Positions 1 to 12,145 of a stretch of DNA of 64,000 bases are shown here, one piece after another. This DNA is from Allomyces macrogynus ATCC 38327 (taxonomy: Eukaryota; Blastocladiomycota; Blastocladiomycetes; Blastocladiales; Blastocladiaceae): assembly GCA_000151295.1 (NCBI GenBank), contig GG745347.1:579281-643280 (forward strand). The letters run 5' to 3'. Both the position numbers and the translations under genes were made by a program. Position 1 is the first letter of the stretch, and every line of letters starts with the position of its first letter. The notes under the pieces are model-generated. The model was not told where the DNA came from, ran no database searches, and saw nothing but the letters and a program-made list of their open reading frames with translations.

Positions 1-1011
1 TCCATGGCGACGCGCAAGTAGTACGGCACGTCGTACTCGCGAATGTCGAGGATCAGCGTCATCGGGTCGTGCGCGTAGGTCCGCTTATCGGCCTGCTTGG
101 TCGCGACGCCGACTTGCACGTTCATCGACTCGTCAAAGACAAGGTCCTCGCTGGTGCTGGCCTTGGCGCGGCGCACAGCGGCCAGAATGTCCTTGCGCAC
201 GCGCAGCAGGTCCTGCACGTTGCGGAAGAGCAGCTTGACGACGCGGCGCATGAGACCGAGCAGGTGGTTTGGCTGCACAGGCGAGCGGAAAGGCGTGAGA
301 TGGGTGGGCCGGGACGCGGCACAATAAGAGAGACACGCGCACCTGGTCGAGATCCTCCTTGTCCACCATTTCAATCTTCTCGATGGTGCTCTCGTACTTT
401 TTGCGCAGAAACTCCTCGACCTCGGGCTCGGTTCCCGGCTAAAGAACAAAAAAACACCCACGGTATGAATGAATTGGCAGTATATTGATCGGCAAGTGAT
501 GAGCGCAAGTACCTTGCACAGAATGTAAAAGTAGGGGCTGTACTTGACGGTGCTCTTGAACGTGGAGCCTTCGTCTTGGATGAAATAGTAGTCGCAGGCC
601 GACCTGCCGCCCGGCCAGTCGTCGTCGCGCACGAGCGTCTACCATTGCGCACGCACGAATCTGCGTCAGCGTTCTGCGATCCGTGCAGACTGCCTCATCA
701 CCACGGAGCGTATCTACCGGATGCATGTTCACCATCCACCCAGACCGCGGTGGGCCCGCATCAAATCTCGAAAATCCCATCTTGACATCGAGTTCGTCGC
801 GCTGCGCGACTTTTTGAAACTGCTGCTCGGCGGCCGACGCGACAGCGAGCCCGTTCTCGTCGAGGTCGGGGGCCGTCATGGCGCCCTTGAAATTGTTGCC
901 TCCAGCAGCACGGCGCGACGACGGGAACCGCGACCGGCCCTGGCCGCCGCCATTGCCGGGCTTGCCGCCGTTCGGTAAGAGGCCGAAAGTGCCCTTGCCG
1001 CGCGACGCCAT
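1..1011 (-). CDS. POL2: DNA polymerase epsilon catalytic subunit, N-terminal part (runs off the window)
   Basis: Catalytic subunit of the leading-strand replicative polymerase; only the N-terminal region is present because the gene continues beyond base 1. The start at 1011 begins MASRGKGTFG, a basic Gly-rich tail. Recognisable family segments follow in order: a WMVNMHP block near 735, a CDYYFIQDEGSTFK / YSPYFYIL block (about 600-510), EVEEFLRKKYES (about 440-400), a block ending in a run of charged residues near 350, LLRVRKDILAA (about 200), and DIREYDVPYYLRVAMD at the window edge. These match the N-terminal domain preceding the exonuclease of Pol2/POLE. At least three short introns separate these blocks (near 715-655, 510-440 and 345-260), inferred from frame changes with GT/AG borders. 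It is divergent from the histone deacetylase gene. The exonuclease and polymerase domains lie outside the window. Confidence 0.9.
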
Positions 1012-1453
1012 GGTTGAGCGGGCCGAGCGGGAGCGGCGGTCGTCGACGAGGGCAGTGAGTCGAAGCTCGAGTGCGATCCGGGGTCGGCAGGGCGGGTTCG
1101 AGCGGGCGGGCCAGCGGGAGGCAGTGCGGATCACTGGCGCCCGGTCTGGTATGGCTGCTGCCGTGCGAGTTCACGTTGCGAATCGCGGAACGGCTGTCGT
1201 CGTGGTTGTCTGCGTCGGTGCAGGACGTCGTGGATCACGGCGGTCGTTCAGCAAGCAGCAGCCGCCTAACCCGAGCCGCACGTGGCTTGTGCATCGAATG
1301 GGCAGGGACGGTCGCGGGCGCGGCCGCATGGGGCTGTCTGGCCGGGACTGTCTGGCCGGGTCTGTCTGTCTTGCCCGCGCACTCCTCGCGACCACCACGA
1401 CCGCGACCTGAGCAGCGCTTCAACGGCCGCAACGCTGCAATCCCGCTGCGATC
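1012..1453. promoter_or_regulatory. Divergent intergenic region between POL2 and RPD3
   Basis: 442 bp between two divergent start codons; it must hold the promoters of both genes. No TATA-like element or convincing operator was seen. Confidence 0.4.
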
Positions 1454-3467
1454 ATGGCCAACCGGGCGTCCCAGTCTGAATTAACCCTCGCGCACGGCAC
1501 CGCGCGCAAGACCAAAGTCGCCTATTATTTTGATCGTATGATACTCCAGCACCACCAACCAGTCCCCGAGTTTTTCGAGCAACACCAATTTCTGACCGTG
1601 CGCGCCATGCGCCCGTGTAATTCCAGCCAACATTGCAACGTTCCACTATGCCTCGAGTATGTCCTTGCCCAGCTGAAGGCGCCGTGGTTCGCCAAGACGT
1701 CGTCGCGCTGACGGTTTGGTTGATGCTCGCCCAGATCACCCCATGAAGCCGTTCCGCATCCGCATGACGGACGCGCTCGTCAAGAACTATGGCCTCTACA
1801 AGAAAATGAACGTCTTTGTACGCATGCTCGCGCTGCTCGACAGGAGAACGGTCTCGACGTCCTCATTCCCTTGGCCTGACCCCGCTCGCTGGCGCCCGCT
1901 CAATTTAGCGACCAACAGCGGCCACGTTTGACCAAATGACCGAGTTCCACACCGACGACTACCTCAATTTCCTCAAGCGCGTCTCGCCCGAAATCTACTC
2001 GACCGGCGTCGAGCGGCTCGCCGATCGCAAATGTACCCTTTTGCCCGCGCTCACCGGCCATTTCCTCGCAGCACGTGGCCTGACCATCCCCGCCCCATCC
2101 ACTTAGTCAATTTCGGCGACGACTGCCCGCCATTCGACGGCATCTACGATTTTTCCAGCCTATCCGCTGGCGGGTCGATCCAGGGCGCCGAGCGGCTCGC
2201 GTCGGGCGAGTGCGAGATTGCTGTGAATTGGGGCGGTGGGCTGCATCACGCGAAAAAGACCGAGGCGTCGGGCTTTTGTTACGTCAACGACATTGTTCTC
2301 GGCATCCTGGAGCTCTTGAAGTGCGTCGTTTGAAGGCCTGTTTCGTGCTTGTATCCGACAATTGACCTGACGCGACGTACCGGTAGATCCTACGAGCGCG
2401 TGCTCTACGTTGACGTCGACGTGCACCATGGCGACGGTGTCGAGGAAGCATTTTACACGACCGACCGCGTCATGACCGTGTCATTCCACCTGTTTGGGCA
2501 CGGGTTTTTCCCGGGCACGGGGCACGTCTTGGTACGCGTCCCCCCATGCGTTCTTTTGCGCACTCCACTGCACTCACCCTCACCGCCAATCTCAGGACGT
2601 CGGCGTCGGCAAGGGCAAGTACTACGCGGTCAACGTGCCATTGCAATACGGCATCGACGACGATACGTACCACCAAGTCTTCCGCCCGATCATGAAACGC
2701 GTCATGGAATGGTACCGCCCCTCGGCCGTGGTCTTGCAACTCGGCGCCGACTCGCTCGCGGGCGACCGACTCGGCATGTTCAACCTGTCAATGCGCGGCC
2801 ACGGCAAGTGCGTCGAGTATATGAAGTCGTTTGGCGTGCCGATGCTCATGGTGGGCGGCGGCGGGTACACGATTCGCAACGTCGCGCGCACCTGGACTTA
2901 CGAGACGGCACGGGCCGTCGGTGTCGATTTGCCCATGCACTTGCCGTATAACGAGTTTCTCGAGTACTACGGGCCCGAATACTTGCTCGACGTGCCCATG
3001 TCGAATATCCCGAATCATAACACGCAGGACCACTTGGAAAAGTTGGTCGCGGCGATCACCGAGCATTTGCGCAATTTGCCGTTTGCGCCGAGTGTGCAGA
3101 CGCAGGAGGTGCCGATCGACGAGCCGGTCGAGGCTGATGAGGATTTGGAGGACCCGGATGAGCGGTTACCGCGTACGTGAACGTTTTGTCCCGCTTTTCT
3201 TGGTCCGAGACTCCGTTGATGCTGACTTGCTGACGCCGGTTTCTAGAATCCTACCGCGACGGCCACATCCAGCGCGACGACGAGTACAGCGACTCGGAGG
3301 ATGAGGGCGACAGGAGGGACGAGCACAACTACGGCCCGTCGTCGTCCAACGGTGCCGCATCCAGGGGACGCAGCTCGCGGCCCGCGACCAGCGGACGCAG
3401 TTCTCGCGCCGCGCTTGGGACCAACGGCGCAGCACACGTCGACGCTGACGATCCGATGGAGGGCTGA
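1454..3467 (+). CDS. RPD3: Class I histone deacetylase (RPD3/HDAC1-2 type)
   Basis: Zinc-dependent deacetylase that removes acetyl groups from histone tails in nuclear Sin3-type complexes. The protein begins [12 protein letters not shown]. The catalytic domain reads through several small exons: exon 1 1454-1535, a tiny exon 1627-1656, and a third from 1735 starting at [10 protein letters not shown]. Active-site signatures are all visible: [13 protein letters not shown] (about 2115), GGLHHAKK with the catalytic His pair (about 2235), [11 protein letters not shown] with the Asp/His zinc ligands (about 2407), [13 protein letters not shown] (about 2740) and the GGGGYT loop (about 2857). The C-terminal tail after the last intron (about 3178-3245) is acidic, then Ser/Arg-rich, typical of the family. 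It ends 106 bp from the stop of the convergent SUMO-like gene. Splice sites were inferred by eye. Confidence 0.95.
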
Positions 3468-3537
3468 AGAGCGCGGGCAGCTGCAAGTCCGAAATGCCAA
3501 CACAAATGTCCACGAAACCAAAAAAAACGGGTTGAAC

Positions 3538-3543
3538 AATAAA
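3538..3543 (+). promoter_or_regulatory. Polyadenylation signal AATAAA of the histone deacetylase gene
   Basis: A canonical AATAAA lies 71 bp after the RPD3 stop codon, inside the short convergent gap to the next gene. Assignment to RPD3 is by position. Confidence 0.5.
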
Positions 3544-3572
3544 TAAACACCCCAAACCAAAACCACCCTCGA

Positions 3573-5463
3573 TCACCCCGTAATCTTAATCGTCAGCATA
3601 TCATCATCGCACAAATCGGCGTCCTCGGGTGTCGACTCCAAATCGAGCGGCTCGCCGTCCGGGTCCTGGAGCACGAACCGCGCCGTGTCCGACACGTCGA
3701 ACTTGTTGCGGAACGCGTTGACCAGAACCTGGAGCGGCCGCGACGTCCCGATCTGCACCTTGAGTTCGCGCCCTTCTTTGTCGCGGATCTTGAGCTTGAT
3801 TTTCTCGCCCTCGGCGGGCGGGGTACCGGACACGGGCGCCTCCTCGCTGGGTTGCGACAGGATGGCGGCGGTAGGGCCCGCGGGAGCAGCGGGCCCGGGA
3901 ACCGGCGGCGTTTCCATGGTCGGCCGGCGCCGCTTTTCCACGAGCCACTGCTTGTAGGCCTCGTAGAGCTGCGCGTTCGGAACTGCATCTAAGTACCCGC
4001 ACGGCGTCAATTTCCCGCATCCGCCATCCAACTATCAAATCTCAACGTACCCATCGTGACAAACCCGCGAAAGTTCATCGTCCTCGGCGTCGAGAAATAC
4101 GACACTTTCGCGTCCTTGTAGAGCAGGACCACGTCGCGCGCGTCGACGCGCATCGCGGCCGCAAACTGCGTCGCGAGCGTCTGGAACAGATCGCTATCGA
4201 CCATGTCGTAGCTCTGCGGCGCGCCGCGCGTCGCATGTACGCGGTCAATCGCGAGAATCGGCGTCAGCTCAATCGTCACGCGTTTGCCCTCGACGGGCGC
4301 CGTCGCCGGTTCGGTAATGGGCGTGGCCGCACGCGTATTGTCGCCGCTCGAGTTGTGCCGCACGAGCGATGGGCGGAAACCCATGGCCATGAGTTTGGCC
4401 GAGTAGACTCTGGAGGTGGGGAGGGGGGGGGGGGGGGGGGTGAGGGGCGTAGCCGGAACGTTGAGTGGAGAATAGGCGCAAATATGCGTACGGCGCTTGT
4501 CGTATTGGCGAGTCGGGCGGTGGGGTCACTTCGCGGTGCACCTGCGACTTCGGCATCTCCGGCTCGGGCGGGAGAAGCGCGTCCAGGCCGGCGATTGGTG
4601 GTGGGGCAACATCGTTCGCGTCCAGATCATCACTGTAGGACCGAATCAGTCAGTTTTCGCCAAGCCCAAAAGAGTTGGCGAGGATCTCAACGACGTACTC
4701 GGACGGCGCTTCGACCGACGCCAGCTCATGGCCCATGAACAAGTGCGACGGCCCAAGTGAGACCTGGGACTTGCCTACAGGACAGGAGCGAATTCACGCC
4801 ATCAGCACTCATTCCCTGCGGGTCCAACTGCAGAGGTGACCCCTTACCCGTTGGCGCCTGCGGCGCTGCCTTGACCACATCCGACTGGTCAAAGATATCG
4901 TCCAAGTCGACAACCTCGGTCGCGACGGGCGGCGGGCGTGCGCGTTTCGGCCGGCGTCTCGGCTTCCTCTCCACAATCGGTCCAAGGAAATCGTCGTCGT
5001 CACCATCACCCAGGCCAAAATCATCGCTCGCGCCTCGGCTCACGGCGCTATCCGACCCAGCTGGGTCCTGGCTGGTCGGCGTGCTCGCGACAGGAGGCGC
5101 GCTGGACTTGCGCGGGCTCGTACGCGGGCGTTTTCGGGCTGGCGACGGAGACGGTGCAGGCCCAGCAAGCGGCAAGCTGGGCGTCGCCGCTTTACTCGGC
5201 GGCGTGTTCGCCTGCGAGAAGGACCGCTTGGCGGCGGTGGTCGTGGATGGCGGAGTCCCGGGCCGTGAACCCGGCGCCGGCGCTGCGGCCTCGACTGGGG
5301 GTTTCGGCGCGGCCTCGACAGGGAGCAGCGGCGCCAGGCCGTCATCGTCGTCGCTGTCGAGGAGCGAGTAGGACTTGATGGTGCGTGGGCCCGCGGGGTC
5401 TGCGGCGGCGGCGGGCTGCTGAATCTCGTCGTCGGACGAATCGAGCAGGGAGATGGATTCCAT
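3573..5463 (-). CDS. Tandem SUMO-like domain protein, Esc2/Rad60/NIP45 family
   Basis: Family members promote genome stability and SUMO-dependent repair in the nucleus. The N-terminal part (MESISLLDSS, from 5463) is long, acidic and Pro/Ser/Lys-rich, with clusters such as LLDSDDDD and basic stretches resembling nuclear localisation signals (KPRRRPKRARPP near 4940). Two ubiquitin-fold modules follow: the first around 4390-4030 (VTIELTPILAIDR ... LLYKDAKVSYF), the second around 3830-3573 (IKLKIRDKEGRELKVQIG ... LTIKITG, then stop). The tail lacks a di-Gly processing site, as expected for Rad60/Esc2-type SUMO-like domains. At least two or three introns are present. One, with its 3' end near 4410, carries an 18-nt poly-C run just upstream of the acceptor. 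The exact orthologue (Esc2, Rad60 or NIP45) cannot be decided here. Confidence 0.8.
4423..4440 (-). repeat. Poly-C (18) polypyrimidine tract in an intron of the SUMO-like gene
   Basis: A run of 18 G on the plus strand reads as C18 on the coding strand. It lies a few bases upstream of a ...CCTCCAG acceptor that opens the exon encoding the first SUMO-like module. It therefore sits where a polypyrimidine tract belongs. Confidence 0.7.
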
Positions 5464-6946
5464 GCTGGCGGCGGGTCGGCGGATTTGGTGCGGCGAGTTG
5501 GCGGGGCGGCACAAATACACGAGCGCGCGGAAAGCGCTGGGCAGGCGGCGGCGGGAGCGCGGCCGTGGATTGCAGCAAGTCGGTGCCCGAGGCGAATGCA
5601 CCGGGCCCACGATTACGGCGCTTGCAGCAGCAGTGACGGTCGCCGAGTCGACGGCAACGTGCTGTGAGTGCAGAGTGGAGGGTCGGCCTCCACGTCACTG
5701 CCTCCTCGACTGTGCCTCACATTGTTCTGGCGGCGGCTCGCATCGGCGCCAAGTGCTGGTGATCTGCCAAAGAACCACATCCCGCTCGACTTATGGATCA
5801 AAAAATGCTCTTGACGGCAGAATCCACCTGCAAGCCATAATAACAAGCTATGAGCGAGCGCTGGTCTACAAGTCTTCACGTTTCTTTGCCATCCTGAACC
5901 ACGTCGTCCGTCTTTTCCATGGTCTGCAGTGTGATTCGTCGGGCGCCGCAACCACGCTCGTGTGCTTGGCCGAGGATCCACAGTCGCTCGCCGCCACCAA
6001 GCCGGAACTGTGTATTTAAGTGGCCGAGACATATCCGCACGCGGTATTCACGCCGATGCCTGTGTGAGGTTAAGTGAGCAGGAGGATGGGGTTCTGACGA
6101 CTTTGGGAGGTCAAACGCGGGATCCGCAGGGGCTCATCGCGAGAGTCAATATGGATATGGCTTGATTTGATCGAGGTGGAACTAGTGGAGAATGCTGCGA
6201 GGGGGCAGCTCGGTTCACACATACTTGCAGCTGATGACGCGGTGCGGTGCCTGATCGTTAGGCAACCGCTGACTTTCTTGGCTGTGCAGGTACGCTCGCT
6301 AGTCGCGATTCGCGTGGCGGTGGAGACGAGAACTGACGTGAGCAGTGTGTCGTGTAGGGCGTGTACAAGGTGTTTGGATTAGAGTGAAGCTGCGTCGCGT
6401 GTCTCGTCCCGTCGCGCCTGCGCTGGTGCGGTTGGCAGAGAAGAAACCAATACAGATTCTACATAGGCCGGCGGGCATGGCCGGATCGCGATCTTGCGTG
6501 CACTTGGGTGGTCTACATGTCAAGCTCTGCTCCAGTCGGGACAAACGAGAACAAACGGTCAGGACGCAACTTGACGAATGACCGACCAGCCAGCCAAACC
6601 GCGCGCGTGCACCTCATCCCCCGGTCGGCCCTCGGCGACGCGTCGATGTATTAGGCAAGGTGAGCAGGAGGCATGTTCAACGAACTCGGCAAGGATTGGT
6701 TGGCAATCGCCGACGAAAATGGTCGTCGCATTGCCCAGCATCACCATCATTCCCGTCACTGTATTGGTGTTCTAATGCTCCTAAAACCCCATTGAACCAA
6801 AAGAAGAGATGTTTTGCTTGACTCTCCACCCGCCAACGACGGCCACGGGCGACCTCGCCAGCGAGCATTCTACGCCCCCACGTCCCGTTAGCGAGACGAA
6901 AATGCGACCGCACACACACGCGCATCCCAACCCATCTGCACCCCGC
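5464..6946. other. Intergenic region, no gene recognised
   Basis: About 1.5 kb between the start of the SUMO-like gene and the 3' end of the Mpv17 gene. Only short ORFs without recognisable domains occur and base composition is visibly less GC-rich than in the genes. It must contain the promoter of the SUMO-like gene. Confidence 0.4.
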
Positions 6947-7791
6947 TCACTTCTCCACGACCGGCACCGCGAGCGCGACCTCCTCTTCCGCAATTTCCGA
7001 CCCCTTGGCATTCAAATTCGACATGTACGTGTTCCACCCGAGCGCGACCGTGTTGACTACCAACAGCCGGTGCTGCACGGGCACAAACCAGAAATTTGCA
7101 TACTGCACTGGGATCCACACCTTCCAGTTATTCACGAGCGCCGTCGAATACGTCGCGGACAACTTGGTCTTGAGCTTGCCCATGTCCAATTTCCCGTCTT
7201 CGAGCAGCGTGTTGACCGTGAAAAAGGTGGCGACCGAGACGGGCGAGAAGACGAATTGGTCCATGGCGACGCGTGCGGAGAGAGTCGTCAATGGGTGCGC
7301 GTTGCGCAGCACGATGCGCCGGTCGAGGAACCGGTACCAGTGCGAGAGCGCGGGGCCCTGAGAGGCGAGAGTCGCACGCGGTCAGGTAGGTCGCGAGTGA
7401 TGGCGGGGAAGACGCGTCGGATCAGAGGCATACCGCGACGACGAGCCCAAACAGGGCCAGACTGTGAAGCGACGCGTCGAGCGTGGTCAATTTCGGTACA
7501 CTTCGAGCAGGCCACTCTCTCAGACCGCGTCGAGAGGATGCAAAAGACGCACCGCCCTGTGCGCGCCCACTCGTGGCCGGCCAGACCCTTTCCTTCGACG
7601 CCTTGCTGCGCGAGCACGTCGCCCGCGGCAAAGAGCACGGCTACACGTCGATTCATTCGTCGGTCGACGTGATCAGCGACCATTCTTGATCGCATCAATC
7701 ACAGCATGCGCGCCTCGAACGAACCTGTCGCGGCTGACTGCGTGAGGATCGGGTAGGCGGCGAGTGCGCGGTTGTAGAGCGCGACGACCAT
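6947..7791 (-). CDS. Mpv17/PMP22 family membrane protein (Sym1-like)
   Basis: Small multi-pass protein of the mitochondrial inner membrane or peroxisome, thought to form or regulate a channel. The start at 7791 gives MVVALYNRALAAYPILTQ, matching the family N-terminus (short helix followed by YPxxT). A middle exon carries YFAAGDVLAQQGVEGK, the hallmark GD-x-L-xQ motif. The last exon (about 7345-6947) reads HWYRFLDRRI, then LTTLSARVAMDQFVFSP, NNWKVWIPVQYANFWFVP and VVNTVALGWNTYMS. These are the diagnostic DQ-x-x-x-x-P and W-x-x-WP-like/NF-x-x-VP blocks of Mpv17 proteins. Introns of about 70-100 bp separate the exons. It is transcribed divergently from CHO2. Confidence 0.88.
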
Positions 7792-8680
7792 GGTTGCTGG
7801 ATTCTCGGTGTCGTGCAGGCGCGGATCACAGCGGATACTCGGGTGGACAGGCTGCTGGCGGTCGCTGGCAAGCGCGTCGTGCGGTTGTCGTGGCCTGGAT
7901 GCGCGTGGTTGCGGATTGGTCGAGGTTGATCAAATCGCTTGCCGGGCGAACATGCCGCGAGCTGCTCTCGGGGTCCTTCTGGCACGTGGGGGCAAGCCCA
8001 CATCAAGGACGCTGCCCCGGGGCATCAACACACGTGCCACGAACTTCGCGCCTGGCAAGTGCCTGGCTCTCCCGCGGTCCAGGCAGCGACGCGGCCGCCG
8101 CTGCCTCGCACCGCCACGCCCGCCAAAAGCCACGTATGGTGCGAAGCGGCGGGGCGACTTCTCAGCGCAGCCCGAGCAACCGTCCCTTCACGCCCAAAAA
8201 TGCCAAATCAGCTTATTGAGACCGCGACGCTGCCGTCCCGCTTCCTGACCAGAAATCGGACCCAGCAGCCGCCAACTTGGACCCAATCCCCGCTGCAAAC
8301 CACGAGCAAGCCGTGCAGGAACAACGAGAAAGAAATCAACGGTCATCAACGTCGCATCCGCGCCGTCACCGTGACGTCGAGACGCCCTTTTGTGTATCTG
8401 TCCTCGTGCCATCAGCAAGATTACTTTACGAGCGACACGTCCGCACGCGCTCCCGCATCCGCCCATGGATACAAATACCAAGCGCGCCCGTGCCGTACGG
8501 CTCCTGTTTTCCTCTCCTTGGGGCCCTCGACGCTCTCGTTGCTCTCGCTTAGTGGTCGAACCCCGGATACAGAGTGGCCCCTCTATTACTTGCTTGCGTG
8601 CTTGCGTGCTTGCATTCAAGTACTGTGCCTGACCCCGTATCTCCATCCCGCTCGCTTCAACTCGCCCTCGCCAGTCGAGC
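7792..8680. promoter_or_regulatory. Divergent promoter region between the Mpv17-like gene and CHO2
   Basis: About 890 bp between two start codons on opposite strands. No recognisable coding segment, TATA box or repeat was seen. Confidence 0.35.
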
Positions 8681-11600
8681 ATGCCCACCATGCCGGACGG
8701 TGGACTCGGCTCGCCCGTACCTGCTGCCGCCAACGGCCCAGCGGCATCGACTTTGCGCCAACGCACGACGGTACCGAACGGTATCGACGCTGCATCCAAG
8801 CCAAGACCCAACGACGACCATGACGACAACGGCAAGGACGCCGACCGCAACGGCGACAGTCCGCTTTACGGCAAGACGGCCTCGGGCGCGCGCTTCCCCG
8901 TCCCGCCCACGTCCGACATGATCCACAGTGTCTTTGGCAACCTCGTCACGGGTTCGCACGCCGATTCCGCTCCGACCGCGGCCGCCGCCGCCGCGACTTC
9001 ACCGACCCCGACGACCACACCGCCGCAGACCAACCTGTTTGATGCCGTAACGCTGCTCGTCCTGGGCGTGCAAATCGCCGCGTTCCTGCTGCTCCCCTTG
9101 CCGCCCGTCGTCTGGATGCTCGTGTTCTTTGCGTGGCGTGCCGCCTACAATGCCGGACTCGGGTGGCTGCTCGACGCGCAGTCGAAGCACAACTGGATGG
9201 TGGAGCACGCGCGCACCGTTTGGCTGAATCGCGCGCGGTACCCGAAATTTGCAACGACGGTCGAGGCCCAGCTCGAGCGGAAAATGGGGCACGGGTTCAA
9301 GTGCACTGCGGTCCCGCTCGAGTTCAATGCCTGGCTCGTGTTCCGTTCGGTCGTGGATTTAGTCCTGATCAACGATTTCTCGACTTACGTCATGTTTGCG
9401 CTCGCCTATTGGCAGCAGCCGGCCACCTGGACGGTGCTCGACGCGTTCCGGATGGTCGTGGGGATCGCGATTGTCTTTTTCAACTTGTGGGTGAAAATGG
9501 ACGCGCATCGCGTCGTCAAGGACTTTGCGTGGTGTACGTTGCTCAATTTCTCTTTGATTTTGTTACGGTGGTGTGTGGAGGCGAAGATCTGACCAGAGCG
9601 GTGCAATCATTATCCAGATTGGGGCGATTTCTTCTTCCTTCTCGACAACCCGTCGCTCACATTCGACGGCGTCTTTGAAATGGCGCCGCACCCCATGTAC
9701 TCGGTCGGCTACGCTGGGTACTATGGCGTGTCGCTGATGACGGGCTCGACGACCGTCCTCTACGGGTCGCTAGCGGCGCACCTGGCGCAAATGGCGTTCC
9801 TGACGCTCGTCGAGAACCCGCACATTGAAAAGACCTATGGCACCGACCGTCACTTGCCGCACTGGATCCGGTCGTCGCCGCAGCTCGCGCAAGTCTTCCG
9901 GTCGTATTTCGGGCGCGACCTCGTTGGGCTCGTGCGCAACCTCGACCTCTATCGCGCGCCCGACTTGTTCACGGTGATTGTGGCCGCGTACGCGGTGGTT
10001 GCGGGGATTGCCGCGTCGCCTGCGTTTGCGACGGGGCAGGCGGTCGTGTGGATTGCCGTGCACACGGTCGGGCTCGGGTACGTGCTGCATGCACAGTCGA
10101 CGCGCAAGGCCTGGACGCGGCACTTTATCAAGTACGGCATGACGAACCGCGCGGCGTTTGAGCACTGGAAGAGTATCTATAACCTGTCGCTCGCTATGGT
10201 TTATATGACTTTTATCCTTGCCGCGTGGCGGCACTACCAGTGGCCCGCATCGACCGGTGGGGACTTAGAAGTGGCGATTTTGCGGCACACGCTCGGCGCC
10301 GTGCTCATCCTGTTGCACGTGTGGACGTCGGTCTCGGTCTTTGAAGTGCTCGGCGATTTTGGCTTCTTCTACGGCGACTTTTTCATTGACGAGTTGCCCA
10401 CGCAGCTCTTCTATACGGGCATTTACCGGTTCATCAACAACCCGGAGAAAATCATGGGCCATGCCGCGTTTTGGGGTATCGCCCTCATGTCGGCGTCATG
10501 GACCATGGCCGCCGTCGCGCTCGTCCTGCAAGTGCTCAACTTTGCGCTCATCCGGCTCGTCGAGGACCCGCACCTGCAGCGGCTCTACGGGTCGCAAGTG
10601 CGCAAGGAATCGGGTCTTGCCAAAGTCGTGCGCGAACGCGTGCTCGACCCGGTCGCACCGCTCCTCGCCTCAGCGACCCCCTCGTCGTCGGACCTGCCCG
10701 CAACCACCGCCGCCCCTCGCGTCGCCCACGCCGTCGAGTCGCTCACCGCGCGTTTGTCGGAACTCGTCACGACGCAAACCCGCGCGGCCGCGACCGCCGT
10801 TCTCGTCGACCACCACGCGCGCGCCTCGTTCCCGCGGTCCTTGACCGCGCAGTACGCGCTTGCTGGCCCAACGGCCCCCGTCGCGTACGGCGCGNNNNNN
10901 NNNNNNNNNNNNNNNNNNNNNNNNNNNNNNNNNNNNNNNNNNNNNNNNNNNNNNNNNNNNNNNNNNNNNNNNNNNNNNNNNNNNNNNNNNNNNNCAAACC
11001 CTATACACAAACCCCCCGTATCACTCACACATACCTCCCCGCATACCCCTCTACCCTTCTGAGACCCCAATTCGCATCTCTTCCCCACCTCCGCCCCCCT
11101 CCCCTCACGCGCCCCCCACCCCCGTCGCCGTCATGGCCCAACGCGCCCGGTGGCGGCCTCCCTGCGACGGTGTCGGCCCGTACCCGTGCGTGCCGCGTTT
11201 TTCCTCGCCGGACCCGACGGACGGGGAGCCCCCCGCGGGCACGCGGTGCCCGCGACGCGCGTGCTGGCCACAAACGAGTACCGCGTCGCGCGGCGTGTGG
11301 AAGTACGTGCGCAGCGATACGCAAGTCGCGCCGACCGGTCCGCCGACCGACGGCAAGGGCAACCAGGTCGAGTACGACGTGACGTTTTCGGGCTCGGCGC
11401 TGCCGTGGGCGCCCGGCGTCTACGAGGCGCGCGCGCACTACGACGACTCGCATACGATTGTCGCTGTTTCGCCGCCGATCACGATCGAGGCGCCGGTTGT
11501 GAACCCCGACCCGACGCCCGCGGATATCGCGCTGCTCGTGCGCGTGTGTGGTGCGGTGGATGCGCCGACGGGTGACCCGGAGTGGGATGTCGCGAATGTG

Positions 11601-11813
11601 CCCGCCGAGATCGCGCCGCGACTAGCGGCCGCGATTGATGCCGCGTATGGGGTCGAGTTTCATCCGGATGTGGTCGAGACGCTCGGGACCGTGCGTGAGG
11701 TCGCCGAGAAGGTGGCCGAGGCGCGCGTGTCGCTGTATCCGCCGCGCAGGACGCGTACCTTGTCGGAGGAGTCGAGTGTCGGTGGGATGCCGTCGCCGCC
11801 GGCGCAGGATTAG
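8681..11813 (+). CDS. CHO2: Phosphatidylethanolamine N-methyltransferase (CHO2 type), interrupted by an assembly gap
   Basis: Integral ER enzyme making the first methylation of phosphatidylethanolamine toward phosphatidylcholine with S-adenosylmethionine. The start at 8681 reads MPTMPDGGLG. Fungal CHO2 signatures follow: GKTASGARFPVPPTSDM, several hydrophobic segments, then WYWGDFFFLLDNPSLTFDG created by splicing out an intron at about 9577-9628, FEMAPHPMYSVGYAGYYG (methyltransferase motif) and VENPHIEKTYG. A second repeat-like half contains EVLGDFGFFYGDFF, FINNPEKIMGHAAFWG and VEDPHLQRLYG. After the 100-N gap the C-terminal domain continues with SALPWAPGVYEARAHYD and ends LSEESSVGG...QD. The C-rich stretch just right of the gap (10995-11130) is probably intronic. 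A short piece is missing in the gap, so the full length is unknown. Confidence 0.93.
10895..10994. other. Scaffold gap of 100 N
   Basis: Exactly 100 unknown bases inside the CHO2 gene, a conventional placeholder length, so the real distance is unknown. Confidence 0.95.
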
Positions 11814-12145
11814 GGGGAGGTGAAGTGGTGGGGAAGATAGTAGGTTGGGGGATCAATTATTATTTATGCATAGTTGTTTCTCGCATTGCTATGGACGGTT
11901 GTTTCGTGGATGGTGGTGTGAAGGTGCGGAGAGGTGCGCGAGCCGGGCGACAAACTGTGTTTGTGGAATCGGACGACCAACCGCTGACAGGATCAGTCTC
12001 CGCATCAGTTGGCTCGCTGTGAAGTCGTCCATTTCCCCGCCGATCAAAGTCCCACTCCCATCTGCACCCCGTGTCAGCGACTCGTCCGTTCAGTCCAGTC
12101 CAACGTCTCCGCGCGATGCCAGTCCAAACCGGGTCGAGCCTTCCT

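Noticed and set aside
10995..11130. C-rich, CAAACCC-containing stretch beside the gap as a telomere-like or mobile repeat
   Set aside because: No regular unit; more simply a pyrimidine-rich intron of CHO2 or leftover of the gap edge.
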